Positions 10,097 through 22,342 of a stretch of DNA of 64,000 nucleotides are shown piece after piece. Under the pieces are notes generated by a model. That model worked only from the letters and a program-made list of their open reading frames with translations. It did not search any database and was not told where the DNA came from. Source of the stretch: Nyssa sinensis (Eukaryota; Streptophyta; Magnoliopsida; Cornales; Nyssaceae); the NCBI GenBank assembly GCA_008638375.1, contig CM018051.1, positions 31,690,740 through 31,754,739 of the forward strand, given 5' to 3'. The position numbers and the translations under genes are program-made. Every line of letters starts with the position of its first letter. Position 1 is the stretch's first letter.

Positions 10097-10679
10097 TGAT
10101 GCTGCACTTTTCGACTCGCAATAAGTGTGGGCTCCGTGACCTGTAGAATACTCAGAAAGATGATCAGAGGACCACCGGATTGGCTCCGACGGTAGCTGCT
10201 CCGATGCTTAAGTAAGTAAAAGGAATTGAAAGACTGTATTGAAAGCCAAAGAATGTGCATAAAAATAAAACGTACCTTTAGGGTTTAATTTATAGGTCGT
10301 GGCCTTCCTAAGTTGACTAGGATTCGATGCCATGAATATAGGGATTTGATCATCGGAGATTGCAGTTACCTTATGGAGTATTGTGTCGTAGATGGAGATA
10401 ATCATAGATAGTAGTTTCCGTGTTGAATGCTGCTTCCTTATTCTCTGTTTGGCAGTTATTAAGGAAGCCATAAGGTCGGAACCATATGAGATGTTGAATG
10501 AATATTGCCCAGAGCATAAGGTCTGGAAGATATGCGCATGAGAATGCCTTGGAGGCTCCGCCAGCACTGTATGACCGAATTTGTCGGTTCTGTAGGATAT
10601 ATATATATGAGGATGCCCTGAAAGCTTATGGCTGCTCTGTATGATCAAGAATATCAGCTCTGTAAGCACACGTGTCTCA
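10097..10679 (-). repeat. 5' LTR of Tat-1
   Basis: Runs TGAGACACGTGTGCTTACAG to ...GCATCA on the minus strand (583 bp) and is homologous along its length to the Tat-2 LTR (TGACACGTGTATTTACAG to ...GCATCA). It holds a TATA box, TATAAAT, at 10288-10294 within CCTATAAATTAAACCC. The outer boundary is fixed by the TG...CA rule and Tat-2 alignment. The matching 3' LTR is outside the window, so no target duplication can be checked. Confidence 0.78.
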
Positions 10680-11142
10680 CGGTGACTAGTGTGTCTATTT
10701 GTGGTATACCATAAATAATTTTATAACAGTTCTATTTTGGGAAAAAAATTTCAAATAAATCTTAAAGGGGGTAAAAAATTCTAATATAATAACTAGATAG
10801 TAGACATTGACCGTTGAAACAATGTTCCCACTAAATAATTGCACGTGTAATAGATAGTAGCCGCCTATAATGTGAATTCAGAATATTTGATAGGTGGCGG
10901 GGACCATCCCTTGGACTAATGGGCCGTGGATGGTTTCCTCGCATGTGTCACTGCTTCCTATATTAACTCATATGAGAAAGCTGCTACAGACAGATGAGCT
11001 GACACTCACACTCCGACATTCGCGACAATTGCATAACACCTAGGTTCGACCTAGTGTCATAAACTGGAAACCCGTTAATGGAGGTTATTTGGACCATCCC
11101 TTGGACCAAAGTACTGAAGTAAATGGCCATCACCACGATATT

Positions 11143-11647
11143 TTCTCACAAATTTTGTTCCATTTGAAATAACGTTTTCAATGATCAATTCTAATAATTT
11201 AATTCTTTAAATTTAAATTTTATTTTAATTATAACAGATTCTAAATTACTGTTTCAAATTTTTAACTGTAAATATTTATGTATTAAAATTATAAGATTTT
11301 ATTTAAAATTCATATAAAAATATAATGCCTTATTTAAAACTCGTATACAATTACATAGTACTATTATAAAAGTCAAATAAAATTATAAGGGACTAAAATG
11401 TAATCAAATTAGAATGGCTATTAACAATTACTTACAATTTGTCTCAATTAAAATTAAAAATAAAAATTGAATGACTGAATTATTATAATTGATAATCAAA
11501 TGTCTTATTTGAAATTAAGACAAAATTTTAAAGTATTAAAGTATAATTAACTCTTATAAAGATATATCATAAATGAGATATATATATATATATATATACA
11601 TGCATAACTAAATAATTTTTCAAATAATTAATATTATATCAAATGAA
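11143..11647. mobile_element. Possible ~505-bp insertion with 15-bp target duplication
   Basis: The 15-mer CATCACCACGATATT is found exactly at 11128-11142 and again at 11648-11662, bracketing AT-rich sequence with no ORF. Duplications of this length are typical of LINE or SINE insertion, but no poly(A) tail, Pol III box or RT remnant is seen. The family is unknown. Confidence 0.35.
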
Positions 11648-11674
11648 CATCACCACGATATTCATGGAATAGAA

Positions 11675-11816
11675 TCATATAGACTATTTACCAGACAAAA
11701 AAACATGTCCGAATAAGTATTGAAAAAAGCACAGAGACTATGTACCAGGCTCATTATTTTTTTTAATGTTACTCTTTTGTTAGTGAGAAGTTTTCCGTCC
11801 TTAAGTACTTGTCAAT
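11675..11816 (+). repeat. Dispersed repeat, copy 1
   Basis: About 140 bases beginning TCATATAGACTATTTACCAG are closely repeated in the same orientation at 32502-32641, on the other side of the Copia element. Each copy also repeats internally (ACTATTTACCAG, then ACTATGTACCAG). Unassigned. Confidence 0.6.
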
Positions 11817-12170
11817 TATTTGTATTATTATTGAGATTTTTTTTTTTTTTTTTGTGCAATCTTTCCAGGGAACGTTTTTTCCATTTTAGGGGTTGCAAGT
11901 CCTATCACATCATTCTTTCATTTAAAGTGATACTTTTCTTAAATTAGAAGAAATTTTTATATTTTAAAATATATAATGAATGATAATCTTTACGAGAAAA
12001 AATCACGCTATACCAAATAATGATACTAAATAATCATTCATTCAATAATTAACATGCAACTTTTTTGATTTTTATGTTTGTCTAATTCATTGAACGAGGA
12101 CATCCATGTTTAACTTGTTTCAAACAAAAAAATAAAAATAAAACATATATATATATATATATAGTGTTAA

Positions 12171-15100
12171 TGTCACGACCCGAAACCCACCCCATGCGGA
12201 TCTCGTGTCGCGGGGCCGACCCGAAGGCCGTCCCTACTTTTTCCATTCCTGTATCATAGTACTAATATGCAAAGTACTAAAACCTCAAAACAATAACAGC
12301 GGAAGTCTTATCAGTAATAGTACATCAGCGGAAGCCTTTCAATACACAATGTTAGCGAAAGTCTTTCCAATACATAATATGGTTCTACATAAACAAAATA
12401 AGAACCAAACATGACCAGCACCCGAGGATGGTGAATACATGGGAGAACTAAAACATAAACTGATGCATTTCCTCAAATGTCCTTCTATGTCTTTAAACTC
12501 CTACCAGGGTCTCGCGGCATCAGTACCTGAAATGGGGGTGAGGAGGGTGGAATGAGCTACAAGAGCCCAGCAAGTAAATACAGATCTCCGACACTGGTAT
12601 CGAGGATCATAAAAGAATATGAATCCAAGAACAAGAATATGGTAGCCAATCATAAGAAATAAGATGCTATGATAGCCAATGGGAACAGTTGCCATGAGGG
12701 CCAATAAACAATGGAACACAATGTACAATTAGGAGTAAGGGACATAACATCAACATGAAACTCTTAACAACAATATATCAATATGAACGTGCTGCCACAA
12801 TAAACCGATCACAATTAGATCAATAAAGGAATATCTCGCAATACAAGATAATCACAAGAATAAGGTAATTCAACAGTTACAGTCGAACAATCGTATAAGA
12901 GATGCTTTTGTTCTGTGTCAGGGCTTGATATGCCCTCGGTCCTTGGGGGCCCGGTTTACCCCCTTTAGTGCATTCCAGTGTATGGCCATATGTCTGTTCA
13001 CGGACTCGACCCGAAGGTCTTTCAGTGTATTTAAAAGCATCGGATGGATATTGTGACTGAGCACAAATCCAGTATACATAAACATTTCCTAATCATAAAT
13101 GATTCCATAGGAGTATATAAAAATGGAATATCATAAATTCAATGGAAACATAACAATAGGCATTTCATAGCACGGTTCAACATGATGACAATGGTACAAC
13201 AATAAATCAATGTCCACCGGATAGAACAATCTCACATTGTGGAGACAATAACATCAGATACGCTCAGGAGTACAAGTTTGGCAGTAAAAGAATGAACTTG
13301 GCTTGATAACACCACATGGAAGAGAAAGGGTATCTACTTACCTCTAATGCGTTGCTAAATCAGTCTCCTGTAGGTTTGCCTTTTCCCGTTGAGTTCCCTA
13401 TATATCAGTAAGTACGTTTCAGAATAATTTCTATTCACCAAATTCTATGCCTTGCTATGATCAGTATTTCTAATACTTATTTAGACTTTTATATGTCTGT
13501 TGTTCTCGGAACCTATTTTCATAATTTTGACATTACCAATAGATTCGGAAGGTTCAGAATAATAAAAATTCACTAGTTCTTTAATTCAATCGGAGTCCAT
13601 TTGACTCACCTATGAAGCAGGGGTATTTTGGTCATTTTTACAAGTCATAACTTTTTGGGACTCCGTCTCGTGAAACGGACCTCACCATTGGACTCAGAGC
13701 ACGCGAGATAATAAAAATTGACTATTCATTTGCCCTATTTGGACCTCGTTTGACCCACTTTTGAGTCAGGGGTATTTTTGTAAAATTAACATTTCTCTGT
13801 TGGGCCTTAGTGGAATTATCTATAACTTTTGGGGTCAAAATGTAATTATGCAGAGTTGCGGTCTGAACCAGTTGGTTCAGAACCAGAAACCCTAAACCGG
13901 TTCCATTCCACTGTGAACCAACCGGTTCAGTTAACTTCAGAGAACCGGATTGAGATATCCAATTCTCTCACCTTATCCACGGTTTGGACAACCCCAACCC
14001 AATTCCAATCCCTTATATCCGTGACCAAACAAGCCCAAATTATTTTAAATTTTAAAACAAAATGACACAGTGTTGGTACCTGTATTGCAGTCGGTCGGAT
14101 CTCAACCTGACCCGACCCGACCCAGACCCGGTCTCATCCTGACCCGAAGAAGCCCCCGATAGTCCGGTCGTCTTCTCCGGTGGGTTTTCCGGCCACGGTC
14201 GCCGGAACAGTGAAATTCCCTACGGATCTTAGCGATTTCACGTCCAAAATCTACTGTTTTTCTTCCCAATGAATTCTAAAATTGTAAGGAACATTTTAGG
14301 ACTGGTTTTAACCTCCAACATCACCGGTTTCACGCACCCATTCCCAGTTTCCGGCGTTGCACCGGTGAGGGAATAACTGGCCACGAAATGGCCATTTCTT
14401 GACCATTTAAACTGATTCAAAGCGTTTTGGAATCCTGGGGCAGTGTATTACTCATATCGTGGTTTAAATTTTCATTTGGTTTCACCTATGTTTAATCACC
14501 ATTGCCAACCGTAACCCAGTTCTGGTTTTTCTTGCTTTTCTTTTCTATTTCGGATTCTCATAAACTCCAACAGCAACGACACCTATTAAAAATATAAATG
14601 AACATAATTTAAATCAGGAATATACCTGTTTGTAGATTTTCTCAACCCTTTTCCAAAAATTCGTTTTCTTTCTTTCTCTCTCTATTCCTGCTTCTTCCTT
14701 TCTTGCGATTCAGTTTCTCTCACATTTTCAATCTCTTTCTAACTCTCTCTTCCTTTCTAATTATCCAACCGACTCAGTAGTCGGTGGCTTTTGCCACCTG
14801 TAGTCGCGGTGACAGCACACACACACAAACGACACCTCACACATAGCTTTTTCTTGACTGATTTTCAGTCGGTGGCCTTGCCACCTAACACACACATGCA
14901 CCGCATGTTGCCACCACACATGACCCACATGCAGTTCCTTTCTTTCCATTTTTTTTTCCTTTCATTTAATTATATTGTATTATAATATATATATATATAT
15001 ATATATCATCCAACCGTATATATATATGTATATATAATATTCATAATCATTTAGATTTACTTTAAAAATTTATGCATCGACATTCACTTGCACGTTTTCT

Positions 15101-15299
15101 AGTAAAATCGGCTTCCGGTGCAACGGCACCCGGACACCCGTGACTGTTTGCCTCTCGTACCTATGCATTGTAATTAAACAATACAGTCTATTACGCATCC
15201 ACTTTTATTTATGTCATATAACGGCTTATAATTCGGGATTACATTTTATAGCTCAGTCCAGCCCGGTGTACATGCTATATCCCGGGTCGGGATATTACA
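12171..15299 (-). repeat. 3' LTR of the LARD-like element
   Basis: Forward sense is minus (TGTAATATCCCG to ...GTCGTGACA). In forward order it has an AT-rich TATA zone (about 14960-15040), a GA-rich leader (14668-14760), a GAACCGG-rich palindromic zone (13870-13945), two copies of a GGACTC/GGACCTC module (13560-13780), then conserved splice-like segments (13342-13397 and 12501-12526) shared with other long LTRs in this window. Confidence 0.9.
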
Positions 15300-15313
15300 T
15301 TCTTACCCCCTTA
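15300..15313 (-). promoter_or_regulatory. Polypurine tract of the LARD-like element
   Basis: The minus strand reads TAAGGGGGTAAGAA directly before TGTAATATCCCG, the start of the 3' LTR. It primes plus-strand cDNA synthesis. Confidence 0.8.
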
Positions 15314-18300
15314 AAAATAAGTTTGTCCCCAAACTTAACGGTTCTAACTCGGTGGTTTTCGTGGTTCCTTTAACATCACGATATAACTTAAATAGGCTGT
15401 TACATTAACTAGATAAATATTTTCTGCTGAGAATCAAGTTTTACTGTCACGTTAGATCAAGTTTTACAGTCACATCAAATCAAGTTTTACTGTCACATTT
15501 GTAACTGTACTACCCTCTTTATAATTCCACGTATGCTTCGAAACCTTCCCATGAAACACAATTCCTTCCTATGGTTCTTTTCGGCTTCTGTAATTTAAGA
15601 TATCTTTTGATGAAGGAAATTTTAAAATTTCTAAACGTAGCTTGACAAAACTCCATCCATTCAGTCTACTAATATATCTAGGGTATATATATATATATCA
15701 TTTGAAATGATATTTTGTGGAACTCATAGAGTTCGCATCGGCTTCTATGTATCATTTCCTCTACAATCAATCTGTTATTCTACTAATCGTTCCTTGACCT
15801 CAAGTCAGCTATGCAAGAGTATTTGTATCCCTAGTCTATATTTCACATGTCCTGTATCTAACACGTTTCAATGATAGTCCTCTTAACGGTCACGTAAGCA
15901 ATGAGTCAATGGTCCAAGCGTTCAGTTTCTACATTCAGTTAGTAACATATGGAAACACATTAAATGTGTAACATAACATAGAAGATAGACCAATCATAAG
16001 TAACCCTAAAAGTATCATTTTCCAATAATGTATTTGGATTAACTATTACTCATCACCTGTATCACCTTTCAAGGTGTCATTCCTCTATCTAGATATCACC
16101 ATTAATTTATTACCTTTTCAAGGTATTTTCATTTCATTTAGATATTACTGTCAGATTCACTACTTTTCAAAGCGTCATGTTTCCAATTCTATATTACATT
16201 CTATCCCTCAATGAGCACTAATCGTTTCCCTCGTTTATTATGAAACATAATTTAATTCTCACATATTCTCACTGTATAGAAAATCAACAAGTTCCTAATC
16301 CGTAATTAGAATTTCAATTCTCAATAACTCTTGTAATATAGATCGATCGTCCAATCATAAACATCAAGTCTGTAGACTAGATATAGTAATTTAATTCTTA
16401 AGGCTCCCTCAGTACAGAACAATCATTAACCATAACTCAATAAATATCAAGTACATGTTTCCATAAGATAAAACAATCTTAAGGATTTCTAGATCCAATA
16501 TTACTAAGATTCCTTCCAAGCTTAACTACTATCTCCCATTGAAACCTCGTTGATCTATCTATATACTCAAGACTCTTCATATTTCCCGGTACGTCATTAA
16601 TTTATTTAAAATATCAACTCTCCTGAACTTACCCCCTTAAGTTCCCTTATATATATAACAATCATCAAATTGTAACCCAATGGATATTCATTATGTACCT
16701 TCATAAGATAAATAATCATTACGGATTATTTATTTCATTATTGCTATGATTCCCTCCAATTTCTTTTAAGTATGACTACTATTTCCTACTCAAGTTTCAC
16801 TTCTCTGTCTATATCAGTTATCAAAACCTCCTTCAGTATTGTCAATGTCAAATCTCAAGAATTCTCATCACTTATCCTTAAGTACACTGCTATCCTTAAG
16901 GGTCACTAGTCAATAATCATCAATTTTCATTTTAATATGTAGTCGTTTTCCAAGACTAGTTGACTTTTAATATCTTAACTTACTTTTGTCTTTGGACAGC
17001 CCTAATTCATTTAATGTGTTTCAATACACCATGTTCTTTCTTGGATCAGTTAAACTATACACTTATGATCTGTACCTCCTATATTCTATGTATATTGTTC
17101 ATTTCTAATGATTCCCCCAGTGTATAGTATTTAATAATAATGACTCTTTCAAGAGTCGCCATTTATTCAATCTCGTCTATCCAGTAATCATTCCTATCTA
17201 TAACAGTATGTAATTCATTTTAAAGATTATAAATCTTACATTTATTCTATCATTGTTCCCTGAAATTTATTAATTATGAAATCACTTGGCTCATCAATGT
17301 CTTTTAATTTTACAAGTGAATAATATATCGATCTAACACTCACGTATCCATGTTACGTACTCTACTAGTTTCATGCATAACATCTATCATCAATCATCAT
17401 CCCTGAACAATTAACATATAACCTCAGAGTTCTGTCTCTATGTTCGGCTAGCAGTAAATGTTGAAATTATAAATCAGTATGTAGAGTAATATTTAACAAT
17501 ACTGAGCATTTGCAAACAACTATAAATGATACCTGGGACTACTGGTACAGTAGCCTAATCATCTTCCAATTCGCTGTAAAAGATCAATGGTCAGAATTCA
17601 CATACAAGTCTATTTATCATGTCAGGATTTACTCTATTTGACATTAGTAATACTGGTGCATCAATCTCATCTCCCATGAACCATTATTACAAAACTGTTT
17701 CAACACCAAATCTTTTGATATCACTGAGCTTAAGAATTTGACTTTATGCTCCAATCGTTTCCTAGCATCACTAGGTTTGTAGGATAGATGTAGTGATATT
17801 GTAGCATTCTAATCCTCAAGTCCTCTGGGGTATACGTCGTTCTAACGGTATCATAAAGGATTCGTAGTATCCAAATTGGGTAAGGTAGCACTGTGTGTTT
17901 CTCAGTTACCCTAGTTACATGATAAGGCGGCCGTTCCTCACCGGTAACAGAGGTCCTGATAGCACATCAGTGACTGTTAATTTTCCACATTTTCTCTTTT
18001 AACCGTTTACAATCACAGTTATCCATTTTCATAATTTATATACACTCCTAATCTTCAGTCTCGATTTCTTCTACATCACTAGACCTAACTTCCAAGTATA
18101 GGTCACTTGTTGATAATATTCGTGATTTTGCTCCGTATCTCGTGTTCTATGCTCAATATTTCTAACCAATAATCTTCAAGGTAACCATCAAAGTTCTCTT
18201 GTTTCTCTGTCTAACATTCTTCAATAATAACCTTCCAGATGTAATAGAATCAGTAAATCAATCATCCAAATGTTCAATTACTAAGTTTAGTTCGGCGATT

Positions 18301-19041
18301 ACATGGAAACACAATCAAGTATGTAAGGATCTCTTAAGATCTAAACAGGTTATAAATAACTGGAAGGGTACCTGTGGCTATCTGGGTAGTAGTTTAATCT
18401 TTCCTTGACACCAACAAGACTGGTGACGTAGGTGTGGCACTGGTCGTAGCCTTAGCTTTCCGAGGGCAATTCCTTGTTTACCCTATGGGGTGATCCTTAA
18501 CGGTGCCACTATTTCGACGTATATAGTTGTCTGTTGGGGTGAGCTTGAGGCAGAGATTTGAGAATCTCTTCTATAAGGCGCTCAATTCGGTCTAATTGAT
18601 CCTTCCCTATCCCAATATTCCTAGCATACACCATTGCTCTAAACCATAAGTTTTAGATAAGTATTTCCATAAAAGTCTACTCGTCCATGGTCTAACCGAG
18701 TCAATATAATCTATTGAGATATTCCTTTTTGTTAACCTGGTCTATAAGATAACCATCAGTGCTCAAAATAACAATCAATGTTCATATGAAATCTATATCA
18801 TAGAGACTTCAATTCTATCTATTGATTCTAACTCTAAGTGATCAATGTATTTCATAACTATCGATGTATTCCTTGTGATAACCATGTCTATAAAGATAAC
18901 CAGTAAAGATAACCCGTACATTGTCAAATCAATCAATAAGAGAATGATCAAGGATCGTATGAACTCTATATAAAGAAGGTCAGTTCCATGTATTCATTCT
19001 ATTTCTAGTCCTATCTCCCATGACTCACAATCGAACCTATA
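15314..19041 (-). other. Internal region of the LARD-like element, largely non-coding
   Basis: AT-rich, with stops in all frames and no recognised protease, RT, RNase H or integrase motif on either strand. The only coding-like stretch noticed is a 41-codon ORF about 400 bases after the PBS (18509-18634). The region may hold packaging signals, but none can be identified by eye. Confidence 0.6.
18509..18634 (-). pseudogene. Possible N-terminal gag remnant (41 codons)
   Basis: ATG 18634 opens a 41-codon frame containing GKDQLDRIERLIEEILKSLP, an amphipathic, helix-prone stretch, and ends at TAG 18509-18511. It lies about 400 bases downstream of the PBS, where gag normally starts. No zinc knuckle or capsid core follows. 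It is not assigned to a family by motif and could be chance. Confidence 0.25.
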
Positions 19042-19053
19042 GCTATGATACCA
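19042..19053 (-). promoter_or_regulatory. Primer binding site of the LARD-like element
   Basis: TGGTATCATAGC on the minus strand, three bases inside the right LTR. It resembles the initiator-Met tRNA PBS TGGTATCAGAGC used by many plant gypsy elements. Confidence 0.8.
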
Positions 19054-19056
19054 AGC

Positions 19057-22000
19057 TGTCACGACCCGAAACCCACCCTATGCGGATCTCGTGTCGCGGG
19101 GCCGACCCGAAGGCCGTCCCTACTTTTTCCATTCCTGTATCATAGTACTAATATGCAAAGTACTAAAACCTCAAAACAATAACAGCGGAAGTCTTATCCG
19201 TAATAGTACATCAGCGGAAGTCTTTCAATACACAATGTTAGCGAAAGTCTTTACAATACATAATATGGTTCTACATAAACAAAATAAGAACCAAACATGA
19301 CCAGCACCCGAGGGTGGTGAATACATGGGAGAACTAAAACATAAACTGATGCATTTCCTCAAATGTCCTTCTATGTCTTTAAACTCCTACCAGGGTCTCG
19401 CGGCATCAGTACCTGAAATGGGGGTGAGGAGGGTGGAATGAGCTACAAGAGCCCAGCAAGTAAATACAGATCTCCGACACTGGTATCGAGGATCATAAAA
19501 GAATATGAATCCAAGAACAAGAATATGATAGCCAATCATAAGAAATAAGATGCTATGATAGCCAATGGGAACAGTTGCCATGAGGGCCAATAAACAATGG
19601 AACACAATGTACAATTAGGAGTAAGGGACATAACATCAACATGAAACTCTTAACAACAATATATCAATATGAACGTGCTGCCACAATAAACCGATCACAA
19701 TTAGATCAATAAAGGAATATCTCGCAATACAAGATAATCACAAGAATAAGGTAATTCAACAGTTACAGTCGAACAATCGTATAAGAGATGCTTTTGTTCT
19801 GTGTCAGGGCTGGATATGCCCTCGGTCCTTGGGGGCCCGGTTTACCCTCTTCAGTGCATTCTAGTGTATGGCCATATGTCCGTTCATGGACTCGACCCGA
19901 AGGTCTTCAGTGTATTTAAAAGCATCGGATGGATATTGTGACTGAGCACAAATCCAGTATACAAAAACATTTCCTGATCATAAATGATTCCATAGGAGTA
20001 TATAAAAATGGAATATCATAAATTCAATGGAAACATAACAATAGGCATTTCAAAGCACGGTTCAACATGATGACAATGGTACAACAATAAATCAATGTCC
20101 ACTGGATAGAACAATATCACATTGTGGAGACAATAACATCAGATACGCTCAAGAGTACAAGTTTGGCAGTAAAAGAATGAACTTGGCTTGATAACACCAC
20201 ATGGAAGAGAAAGGGTATCTACTTACCTCTAATGCATTGCTAAATCAGTCTCCTGTAGGTTTGCCTTTTCCCGTTGAGTTCCTTATATATTAGTAAGTAC
20301 GTTTTAGAATAATTTCTATTCACCAAATTCTATGCCTTGCTACGATCAGTATTTCTAATACTTATTTAGACTTTTATATGTCTGTTGTTCTCGAAACCTC
20401 TTTTCATAATTTTGACATTACCAATAGATTCGGAAGGTTCAGAATAATAAAAATTCACTAGTTCTTTAACTCAATCGGAGTCCATTTGACTCACTTATGA
20501 AGCAGGGGTATTTTGGTCATTTTTACAAGTCGTAACTTTTCGGGACTCCGTCTCGTGAAACGGACCTCACCATTGGACTCAGAGCATGCGAGATAATAAA
20601 AATTGACTATTCATTTGCCCTATTTGGACCTCCTTTGACCCACTTTTGAGTCAGGGGTATTTTTGTAAAATTAACATTTCTCTGTTGGGCCTTAGTGGAA
20701 TTATCTATAACTTTTGGGGTCAAAATGTAATTATGCAGAGTTGCGGTCTGAACCAGTTGGTTCAGAACCAGAAACCCTAAACTGGTTCCATTCCACTGTG
20801 AACCAACCGGTTCAGTTAACTTCAGAGAACCGGATTGAGATATCCAATTCTCTCACCTTATCCACGGTTTGGACAACCCCAACCCAATTCCAATCCCTTA
20901 TATCCGTGACCAAACAAGCCCAAATTATTTTAAATTTTAAAACAAAACGACATAGTGTTGGTACCTGTATTGCAGTCGGTCGGATCTCAACCCAACCCGA
21001 CCCAGACCCGGTCTCATCCTGACCCGAAGAAGCCCCCGATAGTCTGGTCGTCTTCTCCGGTGGGTTTTCCGGCCACGGTCGCCGGAACAGTGAAATTCCC
21101 TACAGATCTTAGTGATTTCACGTCCAAAATCTACTATTTTTCTTCCCAATGAATTCTAAAATTGTAAGGAACATTTTAGGACTGGTTTTAACCTCCAACA
21201 TCACCGGTTTCACGCACCCATTCCCAGTTTCCGGCGTTGCACCGGTGAGGGAATAACTGGCCACGGAATGGCCATTTCTTGACCATTTAAACTGATTCAA
21301 AGCGTTTTGGAATCCTGGGGCAGTGTATTACTCATATCGTGGTTTAAATTTTCATTTGGTTTCACCTATGTTTAATCACCATTGCCAACCGTAACCCAGT
21401 TCTGGTTTTTCTTGCTTTTCTTTTCTATTTCGGATTCTCATAAACTCCAACAGCAACGACACCTATTAAAAATATAAATGAACATAATTTAAATCAGGAA
21501 TATACCTGTTTGTAGATTTTCTCAACCCTTTTCCAAAAATTCGTTTTCTTTCTTTCTCTCTCTATTCCTGCTTCTTCCTTTCTTGCGATTCAGTTTCTCT
21601 CATATTTTCAATCTCTTTCTAACTCTCTCTTCCTTTCTAATTATCCAACCGACTCAGTAGTCGGTGGCTTTTGCCACCTGTAGTCGCGGTGACAGCACAC
21701 ACACACAAACGACACCTCACACATAGCTTTTTCTTGACTGATTTTCAGTCGGTGGCCTTGCCACCTAACATACACATGCACCGCATGTTGCCACCACACA
21801 TGACCCACATGCAGTTCCTTTCTTTCCATTTTATTTCCTTTCATTGAATTATATTGTATTATAATATATATATATATATCATCCAACCGTATATATATAT
21901 GTATATATAATATTCATAATCATTTAGATTTACTTTAAAAATTTATGCGTCGACATTCACTTGCACGTTTTCTAGTAAAATCGGCTTCCGGTGCAACGGC

Positions 22001-22172
22001 ACCCGGACACCCGTGACTGTTTGCCTCTCATACCTATGCATTGTAATTAAACAATACAGTCTATTACGCATCCACTTTTATTTATGTCATGTAACGGCTT
22101 ATAATTCGGGATTACATTTTATAGCCCGGTCCAGCCCGGTGTACATGCTATATCCCGGGTCGGGATATTACA
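19057..22172 (-). repeat. 5' LTR of the LARD-like element
   Basis: Near-identical partner of 12171-15299, from GTGACA at 19057 to TGTAATATCCCG at 22172 on the minus strand. The AT dinucleotide tract (about 21862-21880) is shorter than in the other LTR. The exon-like segment ending GGTACTGATGCC lies at 19387-19412. Confidence 0.9.
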
Positions 22173-22259
22173 GTTAACTTTCATTTTAAAATCGAGCTCA
22201 TTAAGCCATCACTAGCTGGAATAATAATATTTTATTATTTCCTTTTCTTTTTTTATTTT

Positions 22260-22303
22260 TGTTAGCCTGAATTAGATACTGAGAATAAATACATATATGT
22301 ATA

Positions 22304-22342
<39 letters not shown>

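Larger units (their letters stand above)
1..10679 (-). mobile_element. Tat-1: Tat-lineage Ty3/gypsy LTR retrotransposon, 3' end outside window
   Basis: Reading on the minus strand from 10679, the order is: 583-bp LTR, PBS, gag with zinc knuckle and protease, leaky-type stop, RT, two RNase H regions, integrase, a 61-bp tandem array, a spacer, and a three-exon gene on the opposite strand. RT-RH-INT order places it in Ty3/gypsy. An archaeal-type second RNase H and an antisense ORF downstream of integrase are known hallmarks of the plant Tat lineage (Retand-like members). The 3' LTR and target duplication should lie left of base 1. Gag-pol has many stops and at least one frameshift, so the copy is non-autonomous. 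Confidence 0.88.
10680..12170. other. AT-rich intergenic flank
   Basis: No gene recognised. A phrase GGACCATCCCTTGGAC occurs twice (about 10901 and 11091). From 11200 the sequence is strongly AT-rich with an (AT)n run near 11578-11600. It contains a possible short insertion (11143-11647) and one copy of a dispersed repeat (11675-11816). Confidence 0.6.
12171..22172 (-). mobile_element. Non-autonomous long-LTR retrotransposon (LARD-like)
   Basis: Bounded by TGTCACGACC at 12171 and GATATTACA at 22172, with GTTAA at 12166-12170 and 22173-22177 as target duplication. Two LTRs of 3129 and 3116 bp enclose 3757 bp with no pol-like ORF. Orientation is minus: a Met-tRNA type PBS (TGGTATCATAGC) abuts the right LTR, and a polypurine tract (TAAGGGGGTAAGAA) abuts the left LTR. 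In the first ~270 bases the LTRs differ at five sites, so insertion is fairly recent. Mobility would need proteins from another element. Confidence 0.9.

Noticed and set aside
14761..14949. 62-codon ORF repeated in both LARD LTRs (also 21641-21886)
   Set aside because: Recurs only because LTRs are copies; Cys/His-rich by (CA)n and GCCACC repeats; not shared by other long LTRs.
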